Assembly: GCA_947493705.1 (NCBI GenBank)
Contig: CANLSH010000001.1
Location: 124,001-188,000, forward strand
Direction: 5' to 3'
Source of the DNA: an uncultured Arachnia sp.
Lineage (GTDB): Bacteria > Actinomycetota > Actinomycetes > Propionibacteriales > Propionibacteriaceae
Length of the DNA: 64,000 bases
Below the pieces are notes generated by a model. It searched no databases and had not been told where the DNA came from. It saw nothing but the letters and a program-made list of their open reading frames with translations. Position numbers and translations under genes: made by a program. This document shows positions 7,860-16,653 of this stretch, piece after piece (the stretch's first letter is position 1; each line of letters begins with the position of its first letter).

Positions 7860-9362
7860 TCAGCAACGACCCTCGGGTGCTGGCGCCAATGGGGCTGGCA
7901 CCCCAAAACCGGGCAGGCCCAGCCCCACGCCTTTGGGCGTGGGAGATGCAGCCGTCGCCTCCTGCCAGGCATCTCCCCCACGAGTGCGTCGCAGCGACGC
8001 AATGGGGAGATCCGAGTTCAGGTGATGGGGCGCCGCGTGGGTGATGGTCACGGTGGCGACGTCACCCGGGCGGGGACGCAGGAGCGGATCATCGCTGACG
8101 GTGGCGTGCACCAGACGGTTGTCGCGTGCCCGGCCGCTCATTCTGTTGGTCTCAAAGTCCTTGCGGCCCTCGCCCAGCGCGAACATGACCTCCACGTCGC
8201 GACCTTCCAGGGCCCGGTTCTCCTCCCATGACAGGTCGTTGACGAGCGACACCAGGCGCTCATAACGTTCCTGGACGACTTTTTTGGGAATCTGGTCCGG
8301 TATCTCCGCGGCCGGGGTGCCGGGCCGCTTGGAGTACTGAAAGGTGAAGGCTGCAGAGAATCGGGCGCGCTCGACGACGTCGAGTGTGGCTTGGAAATCC
8401 TCCTCCGTCTCGCCGGGAAACCCGACAATGATGTCTGTGGTGATCGCAGCCTCCGGCATCGCTTCGCGCACCCGGTCCAGGATCCCAAGGAAACGCTCAC
8501 TGCGATACGACCGACGCATGGCCTTCAGTACCTTGTCAGAGCCGGACTGCAGGGGCATGTGGAGTTGCGGCATCACATTGTGCGTGGAGGCCATCGCCTC
8601 GATGACATCGTCGGTGAAGTCCTTGGGGTGGGGTGACGTGAAGCGCACTCGCTCCAGTCCATCCACGCTGCCGCACGCGCGCAGCAGCTTGGCGAACGCT
8701 GCCCGGTCTCCGAACTCGACGCCGTAGGCATTGACATTCTGCCCGAGCAGCGTGATTTCCTGGACGCCCTGTGAGACGAGCATTTCAACCTCGGCCAAGA
8801 TGTCACCCGGCCTGCGATCAGTCTCCTTGCCGCGGAGCGCGGGCACGATGCAGAACGTGCAGGTGTTGTTGCAGCCCACACTCACGGAGACCCAGGCGGA
8901 ATATGGCGATTCGCGACGGCTGGGAAGGTTGCTGGGGAAGGTCTGCAGCGCTTCAACGATCTCTACCTGCGCCTCCTTCTCCACGCGCGCCCGCTCCAGA
9001 AGCACGGGGAGGCTTCCCACATTGTGGGTGCCGAAGACCACATCCACCCAAGGGGCGCGCTTGAGGATGATGTCGCGATCCTTCTGCGCCATGCACCCGC
9101 CCACGGCGATCTGCATGCCGGGGTGGTTCTCCTTGACGCGTGCCATGTGGCCGAGGTTGCCGTACAGTCGGTTGTCGGCGTTCTCCCGCACGGCACACGT
9201 GTTGAACACCACCACATCGGCCCCGGCATCCATGAGGTTGCTGCTCGGGGGGTCCACGCGGCTGAGCCCGGCTCCCTCGAGGAGGCCGGAGATGCGCTCC
9301 GAGTCGTGGACATTCATCTGGCAGCCGTAGGTGATGACGTTGTAGGTGCGTTCGCTGGTCAT
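7860..9362 (-). CDS. miaB: tRNA-2-methylthio-N6-dimethylallyladenosine synthase
   Basis: 500 residues. Radical-SAM methylthiotransferase that converts i6A37 (made by MiaA) to ms2i6A37. Domains in order: UPF0004 domain starting [11 protein letters not shown] with its iron-sulfur cysteines, the radical-SAM CxxxCxxC motif in [12 protein letters not shown], and a C-terminal TRAM domain ending near [13 protein letters not shown]. After the usual actinobacterial end (RRTRGGDAW) there are about 35 extra residues rich in Gly, Pro and Ala, encoded by palindrome-rich DNA. The ATG at 9362 starts directly before the family N-terminus. No strong ribosome site is visible. Confidence 0.95.
   Translation of the reverse strand: MTSERTYNVITYGCQMNVHDSERISGLLEGAGLSRVDPPSSNLMDAGADVVVFNTCAVRENADNRLYGNLGHMARVKENHPGMQIAVGGCMAQKDRDIILKRAPWVDVVFGTHNVGSLPVLLERARVEKEAQVEIVEALQTFPSNLPSRRESPYSAWVSVSVGCNNTCTFCIVPALRGKETDRRPGDILAEVEMLVSQGVQEITLLGQNVNAYGVEFGDRAAFAKLLRACGSVDGLERVRFTSPHPKDFTDDVIEAMASTHNVMPQLHMPLQSGSDKVLKAMRRSYRSERFLGILDRVREAMPEAAITTDIIVGFPGETEEDFQATLDVVERARFSAAFTFQYSKRPGTPAAEIPDQIPKKVVQERYERLVSLVNDLSWEENRALEGRDVEVMFALGEGRKDFETNRMSGRARDNRLVHATVSDDPLLRPRPGDVATVTITHAAPHHLNSDLPIASLRRTRGGDAWQEATAASPTPKGVGLGLPGFGVPAPLAPAPEGRC
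7891..8000. repeat. Cluster of inverted repeats at the 3' end of miaB
   Basis: Four inverted repeats lie within 110 bases. They are GGGGCTGG/CCAGCCCC (7891-7898 and 7919-7926), CCCACGCC-TTTG-GGCGTGGG (7924-7943), GTGGGAGATGC/GCATCTCCCCCAC (7939-7949 and 7969-7981, two unpaired bases), and GCGTCGC-A-GCGACGC (7986-8000). Most of this encodes the extra C-terminal tail of MiaB. It could be an inserted palindromic element or an RNA structure that ends or protects the transcript. No T-run follows, so a classic intrinsic terminator is not supported. Confidence 0.6.
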
Positions 9363-9430
9363 GATGGTCACTACTGTAGGCGCGCCACATGCTTCCGCCG
9401 AAACCCAGTACCGCACTAGTGTGGCGTTGC

Positions 9431-10333
9431 ATGAGCAGTCAGCGAATCCATCACATCCTCCCCACCGGCGAGCAGTACACCATCTCCGACGGGCGCTACG
9501 CCGCCGTGGTGACGCAGGTGGGAGCTACCCTGCGCAGCCTCACGGTCGATGGCCGGGAATTGCTGTGGACCTTCGGTCAGGACGAGGCACCGTCAGGCAG
9601 CCAGGGCAAGCAGCTCATCCCGTGGCCGAACCGAATCCGTGACGGTCGCTACACCTTCGACGGCGTTGAACATCAGTTGCCGATCAGCGAGGTCCCCCGC
9701 CACAATGCGCTGCACGGCCTCAACGACGGCTTCGCGTGGCAGCTGGTCTCCCACACCGACAGGTCCGTGGTGCAGCGGCACGTTTTCCATCCCGAGACGG
9801 GGTGGCCCGGAACTCTCACCGCCACGCTGATCCACAGCGTCGACGAGGGCGGCCTGAGGGTGCGTGTGCACGTCACCAACGACGGTGACGCATCCCTTCC
9901 CTATGGCTACGGCGTGCATCCCTATTTCGCCTTCAGCGACATAGACGAGGTCACACTCGATCTCCCGTTTCAAAACGAGTTGCGCGTGGACGAGGATCGC
10001 CTACTGCCCATCGAGGTGTCACCCGTCACGGCCGGCAACGACTTCCGGGCACCGCGACAACTGGGTCAGACGGTGCTCGACACTGCCTTCACCACTCCCG
10101 CCAGCGAGGACTGGTGTGTGCGTCTTGCCGGGCCCGCGCACGCCATTGAGGTGTGGGCGGATCGGTCGCTGCCATGGGTGCAGGTCTTCACAAGCCCGGA
10201 ACGCGACGCCCTCGCCGTGGAACCCATGACCTGCGGACCGGACGCTTTCAACGAGGGCCCGACGCACGATGGCGTCATCGCTCTCGCCCCGGACGAGGAG
10301 CACGTCGCCATGTGGGGTGTGCGCGCAAGTTGA
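9431..10333 (+). CDS. Aldose 1-epimerase (galactose mutarotase) family protein
   Basis: 300 residues. Mutarotase fold with the family's conserved points: the sugar-binding HNALHG (His), YGYGVHPYF (catalytic His) and [14 protein letters not shown] (catalytic Glu). It interconverts alpha and beta anomers of aldoses such as galactose or glucose. The ATG at 9431 begins just before the conserved beta-strand [10 protein letters not shown]. The open frame reaches back to 9389, but that part overlaps the region upstream of miaB and lacks similarity. Divergent from miaB and convergent with rny. Confidence 0.9.
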   Translation: MSSQRIHHILPTGEQYTISDGRYAAVVTQVGATLRSLTVDGRELLWTFGQDEAPSGSQGKQLIPWPNRIRDGRYTFDGVEHQLPISEVPRHNALHGLNDGFAWQLVSHTDRSVVQRHVFHPETGWPGTLTATLIHSVDEGGLRVRVHVTNDGDASLPYGYGVHPYFAFSDIDEVTLDLPFQNELRVDEDRLLPIEVSPVTAGNDFRAPRQLGQTVLDTAFTTPASEDWCVRLAGPAHAIEVWADRSLPWVQVFTSPERDALAVEPMTCGPDAFNEGPTHDGVIALAPDEEHVAMWGVRAS

Positions 10334-10350
10334 CCTGACTGCTCCCGGGA

Positions 10351-11958
10351 TCAGTGGGCCGTCTCAGTGGCTCGGCTCTCCCGCACCACGGTGACCTTGA
10401 TCTGTCCGGGATAGCTCAGTTTCTTCTCGATGTCGCGAGCAATCTCACGGGCGAGCAGTTGTGCGCCACCGTCATCGATCTCCTCCGGTGTCACCATGAC
10501 CCGCAGTTCACGCCCGGCCTGCATGGCGTAGACACGGTCAACACCGCTGCGCTCCGCAGCAAGCGCCTCCAAGTGCTCCATGCGCTCCACGTAAGCCTCC
10601 AACGACTCCCGCCGCGCCCCCGGGCGTGAACCCGAAATGGCGTCGGCAGCCTGGGTGAGGATCGCCTCCACTGTCTGGGGCTCCACCTCATTGTGATGGG
10701 CCTCGACGGCGTGTACGACGTCCTCATCCTCGCCGTGACGGCGCAACAGATCCGCACCCACGATGGCATGCGGGCCCTCAACCTCATGGGTGAGCGCCTT
10801 ACCGATGTCATGAAGGAACGCCGCACGCTTGCAGATGGCCACATCCAGACCAAGTTCTGCCGCCATCACCCCGGCCAGGTGCGCAGATTCCACGAGGTGA
10901 CGCAGCACATTCTGGCCGTAGGAGGTCCTGTATGCCAGTGCACCGAGGATGGGGATGAGATCCTCGTGAAGGTCCACAATGCCCACTTCAGCCATGGCGT
11001 CCTCCGCCTCGCGCTGGATGCGTTCTGCAATGCTTCGCTGGCTGCGCTCGTAAACCTCTTCGATACGCGCGGGATGGATGCGACCGTCCGCAACAAGATC
11101 CATCAGGGTCAGCCGCGCCGTTTCTCGGCGCACAGGATCGAAGCAGGACAGCAACACTGATTCGGGAGTGTCATCGATCAGGACGTTCACCCCGGTGATC
11201 TGTTCGAAGGCTCGAATGTTTCGCCCTTCGCGGCCGATGATGCGTCCCTTCATGTCATCGCTCGGCAGATCGATGGTGGACACCACCGACTCGCTGGTCT
11301 GTTCAGATGCACATCGCTGGATGGCTGTGACCACAATGCTGCGCGCAATTTTCTCGGCGTCACGTTTGGCGACGGCTTCAATGTCACGGCTCAGAGCCGT
11401 AGCAGCCAGTCGCGAATGGCGTTCCGCCTCAGCCAGCACTTCGGCACGCGCGGCCTGACGGCTCAGTCCGGCCACCCGTTCACGCTCAGCTTCTACGTCG
11501 TCGCGCATCGCGCCGAGCTCCTGCTGCTCGCGCTTCAGCTGCGCTCTGATGACTTCCTGGCGCTGCGCCCTGGCGGAGATTCCTTCCGCATCGGCTGCCA
11601 AACGATCTTCACGCTCGTGCAGACGAGCCTCCATCCGCTCCTGTGCGTGTCGCATCTCCCGCAGCTCAGCGCGCTGAGCTGACATGGATGCTTCCAACTC
11701 TTCTCGCTGACGATCGGCGTCCGAGATGGATTCCCGGACACGTGCCTGGGATTGCGCCAGAATTTTCTCCGAGTCCATCCGTACGCGCAGTGCCGCCTCT
11801 TCAGCCTGAGTGCGTGCAGCATCGGAATCCAGACGATTGCGGCGCTCAAGGTTGGAGCGTTCATCGTTGAAAGCCGCAACTGCACGCCGGTGGAGAAGAG
11901 CAATCACCGCTACCACGACAGCCAACACAGCTGCTGCTATCCAACCGAGTAACTCCAT
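10351..11958 (-). CDS. rny: Ribonuclease Y
   Basis: 535 residues. A single N-terminal membrane helix (LLGWIAAAVLAVVVAVIAL) is followed by a long coiled coil rich in Arg, Glu and Ala (about 30-200). Next come a KH RNA-binding domain (GRIIGREGRNIRAFEQITGV) and an HD phosphohydrolase domain with the metal-binding motif FLHDIGKA. RNase Y is a membrane-bound endoribonuclease that starts mRNA decay. GAGGAGG lies 5 bases before the ATG. The KH-HD architecture leaves little doubt. Many actinobacteria use RNase E instead, so its presence helps place the lineage. Confidence 0.95.
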   Translation of the reverse strand: MELLGWIAAAVLAVVVAVIALLHRRAVAAFNDERSNLERRNRLDSDAARTQAEEAALRVRMDSEKILAQSQARVRESISDADRQREELEASMSAQRAELREMRHAQERMEARLHEREDRLAADAEGISARAQRQEVIRAQLKREQQELGAMRDDVEAERERVAGLSRQAARAEVLAEAERHSRLAATALSRDIEAVAKRDAEKIARSIVVTAIQRCASEQTSESVVSTIDLPSDDMKGRIIGREGRNIRAFEQITGVNVLIDDTPESVLLSCFDPVRRETARLTLMDLVADGRIHPARIEEVYERSQRSIAERIQREAEDAMAEVGIVDLHEDLIPILGALAYRTSYGQNVLRHLVESAHLAGVMAAELGLDVAICKRAAFLHDIGKALTHEVEGPHAIVGADLLRRHGEDEDVVHAVEAHHNEVEPQTVEAILTQAADAISGSRPGARRESLEAYVERMEHLEALAAERSGVDRVYAMQAGRELRVMVTPEEIDDGGAQLLAREIARDIEKKLSYPGQIKVTVVRESRATETAH

Positions 11959-12009
11959 GGCACCTCCTCTGACGCATTCGGGTTTCGACTACGTCCGGGG
12001 ACACCACAG

Positions 12010-12039
12010 CAGAGGCCCGACGCAACGGCCGAGCCTCTG
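12010..12039 (-). terminator. Hairpin downstream of recA-recX
   Basis: Inverted repeat CAGAGGC/GCCTCTG with a 16-base GC-rich loop, in the 286-base gap between the recX stop and the rny start. It could end the recA-recX transcript. It lacks a T-run, so it may only be a structure in the rny leader. The rest of this gap shows nothing recognisable. Confidence 0.35.
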
Positions 12040-12244
12040 TGACGACGGACCTCCCGCCGCCACATATGCACTTGTCAGGCAGTAATCCGATCACCGTGAC
12101 CACTATCGGCCACAGTCATCGGGAGAGTTGTCCAATGAGCCCCACATCAGTGGGAAGTGGTGTCATACCGGTTCGAAAACCTGTCCCGAGACTAGATCCG
12201 CCCTGTGGAAAACACAAGCCGGAGCAGCACGTGGTCCCAATGGA

Positions 12245-12745
12245 TCAGTCGGCGCACGATTCGTCGTCACCGCTCAGCGCTTCCGCCACAACACGTCGGA
12301 CCACATCAGGGCCGAAGCCTCGTCGAGCCAGTGCTCCGTAGAGACGACGCTTGGCCACCACCGGATCCAGCCCCGCCATGGAGCGCACTTTCTTGGCGGC
12401 GAAAGTTTCCGCAGCTGCCAACTCATCCTCGGGATCAACCTGGGACAGTGCTCCGGCCGCCACATCGTCCGGGACACCCTTTTCGCGGAGTTCCTGCCGA
12501 ATCCTGGCGCCGCCGCGACGAGCCACCTTTGTCCGCGTGTTCACGAGCGCCACGGCGAAAGCCTCGTCGTCAACGAGTCCCACGGCGTTCAGTCGTGTCA
12601 GCAGCTCCTCCGCTATGTCCGCGGGAACATTTTTGCGATCCATGGCCTTGCGCAGCTCCGCCTCGGACCTGGCCCTGGTTTCCAGGAGATTGAGCGCGAT
12701 GCGTCGGGCGAACTCAAGTTGCTCATCCCGGCTCATCGCGCTCAT
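12245..12745 (-). CDS. recX: Regulatory protein RecX
   Basis: 166 residues. RecX binds RecA filaments and limits their extension, holding back recombinase activity. The sequence shows the three-helix repeats of the family: ARRIALNLLETRARSEAELRKAM at the N-terminus, then LLTRLNAVGLVDDEAFAVALV and a final ALARRGFGPDVVRRVV. It follows recA after 4 bases, the standard recA-recX arrangement, so it shares the LexA-controlled promoter. The ATG at 12745 is chosen over 12736 and over the longer frame that runs into recA. No strong ribosome site is present, which suggests translational coupling. Confidence 0.92.
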   Translation of the reverse strand: MSAMSRDEQLEFARRIALNLLETRARSEAELRKAMDRKNVPADIAEELLTRLNAVGLVDDEAFAVALVNTRTKVARRGGARIRQELREKGVPDDVAAGALSQVDPEDELAAAETFAAKKVRSMAGLDPVVAKRRLYGALARRGFGPDVVRRVVAEALSGDDESCAD

Positions 12746-12749
12746 GTCT

Positions 12750-13793
12750 TCAGAAATCGACCTCACCGGTCTCAGGATCAACGCCCTCGGGGACATCACT
12801 CTTGTCGATGCCAAGATGCAGGCGGATGCGCTTCTCTATCTCTGTTGCCATCTCAGGGTTCTTGCGGAGGAAGTTCCGTGCATTCTCCTTGCCCTGGCCG
12901 AGTTGGTCCGAGCCGTAGGTGAACCACGCTCCGGCCTTCCGGACGATGCCTGCCTCCACACCCATGTCGATGAGGCTGCCCTCGCGGGAGATCCCCTCCC
13001 CGTAGATGATGTCGAACTCCGCCTGCTTGAAGGGAGGAGCAACCTTGTTCTTCACCACTTTCACGCGGGTGCGGTTGCCGACCATCTCCGTGCCGTCCTT
13101 CAGGGTCTCGATGCGGCGGACGTCCAGCCGGACCGAGGAATAGAACTTCAGGGCGCGCCCACCGGTGGTGGTCTCCGGCGATCCGAACATCACGCCGATC
13201 TTCTCGCGCAACTGGTTGATGAAGATCATCGTGGTGTTGCTGTTCTTGAGGGCTCCGGTCATCTTGCGCAGCGCCTGGCTCATGAGCCTGGCCTGGAGGC
13301 CGACGTGCGAATCACCCATCTCGCCCTCGATCTCGGCCCGCGGTGTCAGGGCTGCCACGGAGTCAATGACCACCAGGGCGAGCGCTCCCGATCGCACCAG
13401 CGTGTCCGCAATCTCCAAGGCCTGCTCACCGTTGTCCGGCTGTGAGACCAGCAGTTCATCAGTGTTCACACCGAGCCGCTGGGCGTAGGCGGGATCCAAT
13501 GCGTGTTCCGCGTCAATGAATGCACAAATGCCACCCCCTGCTTGCGCGTTGGCGATGGCGTGAAGAGCCACGGTGGTCTTGCCGCTGGACTCCGGTCCGT
13601 AGACCTCCACAACGCGACCCCGCGGCAGTCCCCCGATGCCAAGTGCAACGTCCAGGGCCACGCACCCGGTGGGAATGACGTCAATGGGAAGACGAGTATC
13701 TTCACCCAGCCGCATCACAGAGCCCTTGCCGTGCACCTTTTCAATCTGGGAGAGCGCGGCCTCCAGTGCCTTCGAACGATCAGCTACGGCCAT
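12750..13793 (-). CDS. recA: Recombinase RecA
   Basis: 347 residues, family length. RecA forms filaments on single-stranded DNA, drives strand exchange and triggers LexA self-cleavage in the SOS response. Walker [10 protein letters not shown] is at about 66-74, the Walker B strand [10 protein letters not shown] follows, and the DNA-binding loops are present ([30 protein letters not shown] region). No intein. The ATG at 13793 has GGAAGGGG 6 bases upstream. The longer frame start at 13829 lacks this. Followed by recX and preceded by the DUF3046 gene, a typical actinobacterial order. Confidence 0.98.
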   Translation of the reverse strand: MAVADRSKALEAALSQIEKVHGKGSVMRLGEDTRLPIDVIPTGCVALDVALGIGGLPRGRVVEVYGPESSGKTTVALHAIANAQAGGGICAFIDAEHALDPAYAQRLGVNTDELLVSQPDNGEQALEIADTLVRSGALALVVIDSVAALTPRAEIEGEMGDSHVGLQARLMSQALRKMTGALKNSNTTMIFINQLREKIGVMFGSPETTTGGRALKFYSSVRLDVRRIETLKDGTEMVGNRTRVKVVKNKVAPPFKQAEFDIIYGEGISREGSLIDMGVEAGIVRKAGAWFTYGSDQLGQGKENARNFLRKNPEMATEIEKRIRLHLGIDKSDVPEGVDPETGEVDF

Positions 13794-13938
13794 GGTGGCC
13801 CCTTCCTGTCTGACCGCGACGGCGGCCAATGCTTGGTGTTGTTTCTACTGTAGGAACCTGCACTGACAATTCCCCACATCCGTAGTCTGCGTGTGGAGAA
13901 GAGCATGGTTGAAGCCCCTGCATGAGCACAACATTACG

Positions 13939-13952
13939 CGAACACCTGTTCG
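13939..13952. promoter_or_regulatory. LexA-binding SOS box of recA
   Basis: CGAACACCTGTTCG is a perfect palindromic match to the actinobacterial SOS box (CGAAC-N4-GTTCG). On the minus strand it is followed two bases later by TAATGT (13931-13936), a good -10 element, so LexA bound here would cover the recA promoter. It lies 145 bases before the recA start, just after the DUF3046 stop. Confidence 0.85.
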
Positions 13953-13970
13953 ATTGCAGTGCGACACGCC

Positions 13971-14165
13971 TCAACGCATCGTCTGGGGCAACTCAAGATG
14001 TTGCCACACAGCTCGCCAGATGGTTTTGCAAGGTGTCCCCACCTCCAGTGCCTCTGCGACGGTCAGGCCTCCCAGGTCAGCGAGAACCACCTGATCAGCC
14101 CACACTCGGCTGTATCCGTCCGGAAGGACTTCGCCCAACCTGGACCACAACTCGGCTTCTCGCAC
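13971..14165 (-). CDS. DUF3046 family protein
   Basis: 64 residues. Matches the short actinobacterial DUF3046 family, found upstream of recA: MREAELWSRLGEVL near the N-terminus, a central VWADQVVLADLGGLTVAEAL, then KTIWRAVWQHLELP. Function is unknown, and the family is predicted to be all-helical and cytosolic. It lies upstream of the recA promoter on the same strand. The LexA box is between them, so recA can be expressed independently. Confidence 0.85.
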   Translation of the reverse strand: MREAELWSRLGEVLPDGYSRVWADQVVLADLGGLTVAEALEVGTPCKTIWRAVWQHLELPQTMR

Positions 14166-14281
14166 GATGACAGGGTAGCTCGCTCCAACGCAGCCACCGG
14201 AGCACAGAAGGCCTCTGCACCCCTACAATGATCACAAGTCGCGCACTGTCTGCGTCATCGCTCGCACCAGGGGGTCACCTT

Positions 14282-15094
14282 TTGAATGCCGCCGCAACAC
14301 CCTCGCACAAGCGCTCAGACCGTATGGTCGCACTGCTTGCTCTGCTCAATTCGGAGGGTCAGTTGCCGCTGTCCCATCTCGCGACAGAACTCCGTGCCTC
14401 GGAAGCCACCATCCGGCGTGATGTCGCCGTCCTCGCCTCCCAGGGACTTTTGGAGCGTACGCACGGAGGAGCCAGACCTGCGCAGGGCACCCGCGAGTTG
14501 CCGGAAAGACTGCGCGGCAGCCGCAATCAGGAGGCAAAATCACGTATCGCCATGGCGGCGGCCCAGATGATTCCCGAAGGAAAGCATGCGATCGGACTTA
14601 CCGGTGGAACCACTGCGGCTGGAGTTCTACGGGCCCTGGCGCACCGTGAGGACCTCACCATCATCACCAACTCCCTGAGCATCGGGATGGAAGCGGCTGA
14701 ACAGGGTCAGGCCAGAGTGCTGATTGCGGGCGGCGTTCTGAGACCAAATTCTCTGGAACTGGTTGGATCGCTCGCGGAGGCCACCCTGCGGCTGGTGAAT
14801 GTTGGTACGGCCATCATCGGCGCCGACGGCATCAGTTCGGTGGGCGGGCTCACCACACACGATGACATCGAAGCACGCACCAACCACGCAATGATCGAAA
14901 GAGCCCAGCGCGTCATCGTCGTCGTGGACTCAAGCAAGGTGGGACATGTGACCCTGTCCAAAATGGGGGATCTCAGAGAGGTCAACATTCTCATCACCGA
15001 CGAGCAGGCCCCCTCGGCTGAAGTTGCGCGCATCCGGGATGCTGGCGTGGAGGTGCATCTCGTACCCGTCTCGGGTCAGGACGACACGGAATAA
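14282..15094 (+). CDS. DeoR-family transcriptional regulator
   Basis: 270 residues. An N-terminal winged helix-turn-helix (MVALLALLNSEGQLPLSHLA, then ASEATIRRDVAVLASQGL) is joined to a DeoR sensor domain with VTGGTT-type phosphate binding (IGLTGGTTAAG) and IGADGISSVGGLTTHD. Such proteins repress sugar catabolism operons and respond to sugar phosphates. The TTG at 14282 has AGGGGG 7 bases upstream. An in-frame ATG at 14228 overlaps a TACAAT -10-like sequence and lacks a ribosome site, so the shorter form is preferred. No sugar operon is adjacent, so the target is unknown. Confidence 0.85.
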   Translation: MNAAATPSHKRSDRMVALLALLNSEGQLPLSHLATELRASEATIRRDVAVLASQGLLERTHGGARPAQGTRELPERLRGSRNQEAKSRIAMAAAQMIPEGKHAIGLTGGTTAAGVLRALAHREDLTIITNSLSIGMEAAEQGQARVLIAGGVLRPNSLELVGSLAEATLRLVNVGTAIIGADGISSVGGLTTHDDIEARTNHAMIERAQRVIVVVDSSKVGHVTLSKMGDLREVNILITDEQAPSAEVARIRDAGVEVHLVPVSGQDDTE

Positions 15095-15137
15095 ATCCTT
15101 TTCGGGGACGCAGATCCGAGAGCCACAGCTGGGCCGG

Positions 15138-15419
15138 TCAGGCTGCAAGGGCAATTCTGCGGGGCGCTACGCGTGTGCTCTCCTGCTCCGCCACGCGCTG
15201 ACTCACCATGAGAAGGGCCTCCGAGAGCGACACGCCCAGAGCCTGAGTGACGGCGAACAGGACCTCACTCGAGGCCTCTTTGCAGCCTCGCTCGATCTCA
15301 CTCAGGTAGCCGAGACTCACCATGCTCGCGACAGAGACGTCGCGCAGCGTCATTCCGGCTTCAAGCCGCAAAGTGCGCAGCGTCTCACCCATCGCCTTGC
15401 GAATCAGAATTGTATGCAC
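15138..15419 (-). CDS. clgR: ClgR-type XRE-family regulator
   Basis: 93 residues, mainly one Cro/C1 helix-turn-helix: LRTLRLEAGMTLRDVSVASMVSLGYLSEIERGCKEASSEVL. This matches ClgR, which in actinobacteria activates clp protease genes and other proteostasis genes. The GTG at 15419 gives the family's start (VHTILIRKAMGETLRTLR). The longer GTG at 15482 adds residues with no similarity. The pgsA-cinA-clgR order is conserved in actinobacteria and supports the call. Usually short-lived through Clp degradation, and the Leu-Ala-Ala end (RRIALAA) is consistent with that. Confidence 0.85.
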   Translation of the reverse strand: MHTILIRKAMGETLRTLRLEAGMTLRDVSVASMVSLGYLSEIERGCKEASSEVLFAVTQALGVSLSEALLMVSQRVAEQESTRVAPRRIALAA

Positions 15420-15512
15420 TTCACCAACCTGCCAGTCTGCGGGTCCGGCGCCCGCTCCATCAACTACAACGAACGACGGCACCAGAGTATTCCGGGACTG
15501 ACAACAACCCTC

Positions 15513-15998
15513 TCACTGCACACGCAGGCACATCTCCAACGCATGCTCAATTGCAGCTCCCCTGATGCTCTCGCGGTCACCTTCGAAGTGCTGCAGCTCG
15601 GTGTACTGCGGTCTGGGCGACATACCCACTCGCGGTCCCACCACCGCAAACCACACGGTTCCCACTTTCTGGCCGTCCGTCTCGGTTGGCCCGGCAACGC
15701 CAGTGGTGGCGATGGCCCAGTCCGCATCGCACTGACTCTGGGCACCAACGGCCATCTGCAGCGCCGTCAGCTCATTCACCACACCCTCAGTATCGACGAG
15801 TTCCTCGTCCACACCTGCGAGAGCGGTCTTGAGATCGCGCGCGTACGTGACCAGCGCTCCACGAAAGACAGCCGAGGCGCCGGGAACTGCGGTGATGGCC
15901 GCCCCCAAGCCTCCACCCGTGAGGGATTCGCAGGTGGCCAGCGTGACGGACCTCTGGGTCATCTTCTTGATCAGTGCCTCAGCGGATTCCAGTGCCAT
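15513..15998 (-). CDS. pncC: Nicotinamide-nucleotide amidase (CinA C-terminal domain)
   Basis: 161 residues, a stand-alone CinA C-terminal domain. Known members deamidate nicotinamide mononucleotide to nicotinate mononucleotide in NAD recycling. Conserved stretches: TLATCESLTGGGLGAAITAVPGAS, FRGALVTYA and AIATTGVAGPTETDGQKVGTVW. It lies 61 bases after pgsA and before clgR on the same strand. The start at 15998 follows the normal family N-terminus. Confidence 0.92.
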   Translation of the reverse strand: MALESAEALIKKMTQRSVTLATCESLTGGGLGAAITAVPGASAVFRGALVTYARDLKTALAGVDEELVDTEGVVNELTALQMAVGAQSQCDADWAIATTGVAGPTETDGQKVGTVWFAVVGPRVGMSPRPQYTELQHFEGDRESIRGAAIEHALEMCLRVQ

Positions 15999-16059
15999 GC
16001 CGTTTCGACTCCTCGTTGTCGCCTCTGTGAGTGCTCGTCACTCTAGCTCGGCCGGGCGG

Positions 16060-16653
16060 CTACTTCCGGCGAGTCCCGGAAGCAATCGCTTCGCGACGGA
16101 TCTTCAGTGCGGAGAAGATGTAGGTGATGCCTGTCAGAAGTGTCAGAACCAGAGCAAGGATCATGATGATCAGTGCCACCAGTGACAGCCACTCGGGTAG
16201 ATTGTCCCGCCCCAGAAGATAGAGTCCCAGCGCGACGGACTGCGTCACCGTTTTGAGCTTGCCACCCTTGTTCGCGGCCATGATGCCGTGTTTGGCAATG
16301 ACCGCCCGCAGCCATGTGATGCCCCACTCGCGCAGGAGAATTAACACGATGATAATCCAGCTCAACTCGCCGAGAATGCCCAGCGCGATGAACGCCGCCC
16401 CGGTCAGCGCCTTGTCCGCCACTGGGTCCCACAATTTGCCGAAATCCGTCACCAGGTTGTACTTCCGGGCGATGTAGCCGTCGGCGAGGTCCGTGAGGAT
16501 CGCAACGACAAAGACCGCCGTCGCTGCAATACGCCACCCAAAATCATCCGGGTTGCTGAACAGCACAACAAGAAAAACCGGAACCATGATGATGCGCAGC
16601 ACCGTGAGCGCATTCGGCACGTTCAGGTTGCTGGGCCTGCTCTCGGTGGTCAT
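16060..16653 (-). CDS. pgsA: CDP-diacylglycerol-glycerol-3-phosphate 3-phosphatidyltransferase
   Basis: 197 residues, integral membrane enzyme with about five helices. It makes phosphatidylglycerol phosphate, the first step to phosphatidylglycerol and cardiolipin. The CDP-alcohol phosphotransferase motif is present as DLADGYIARKYNLVTDFG then KLWDPVADK (D-G-A-R-G-D-D pattern). The ATG overlaps the rimO stop by four bases (16650-16653), so the two are translationally coupled. A second CDP-alcohol transferase (PIS or cls type) cannot be excluded, but position favours pgsA. Confidence 0.9.
   Translation of the reverse strand: MTTESRPSNLNVPNALTVLRIIMVPVFLVVLFSNPDDFGWRIAATAVFVVAILTDLADGYIARKYNLVTDFGKLWDPVADKALTGAAFIALGILGELSWIIIVLILLREWGITWLRAVIAKHGIMAANKGGKLKTVTQSVALGLYLLGRDNLPEWLSLVALIIMILALVLTLLTGITYIFSALKIRREAIASGTRRK

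Noticed and set aside
15138-15482. Longer ClgR start at 15482
   Set aside because: The extra 21 residues match nothing. The GTG at 15419 gives the family's normal N-terminus.
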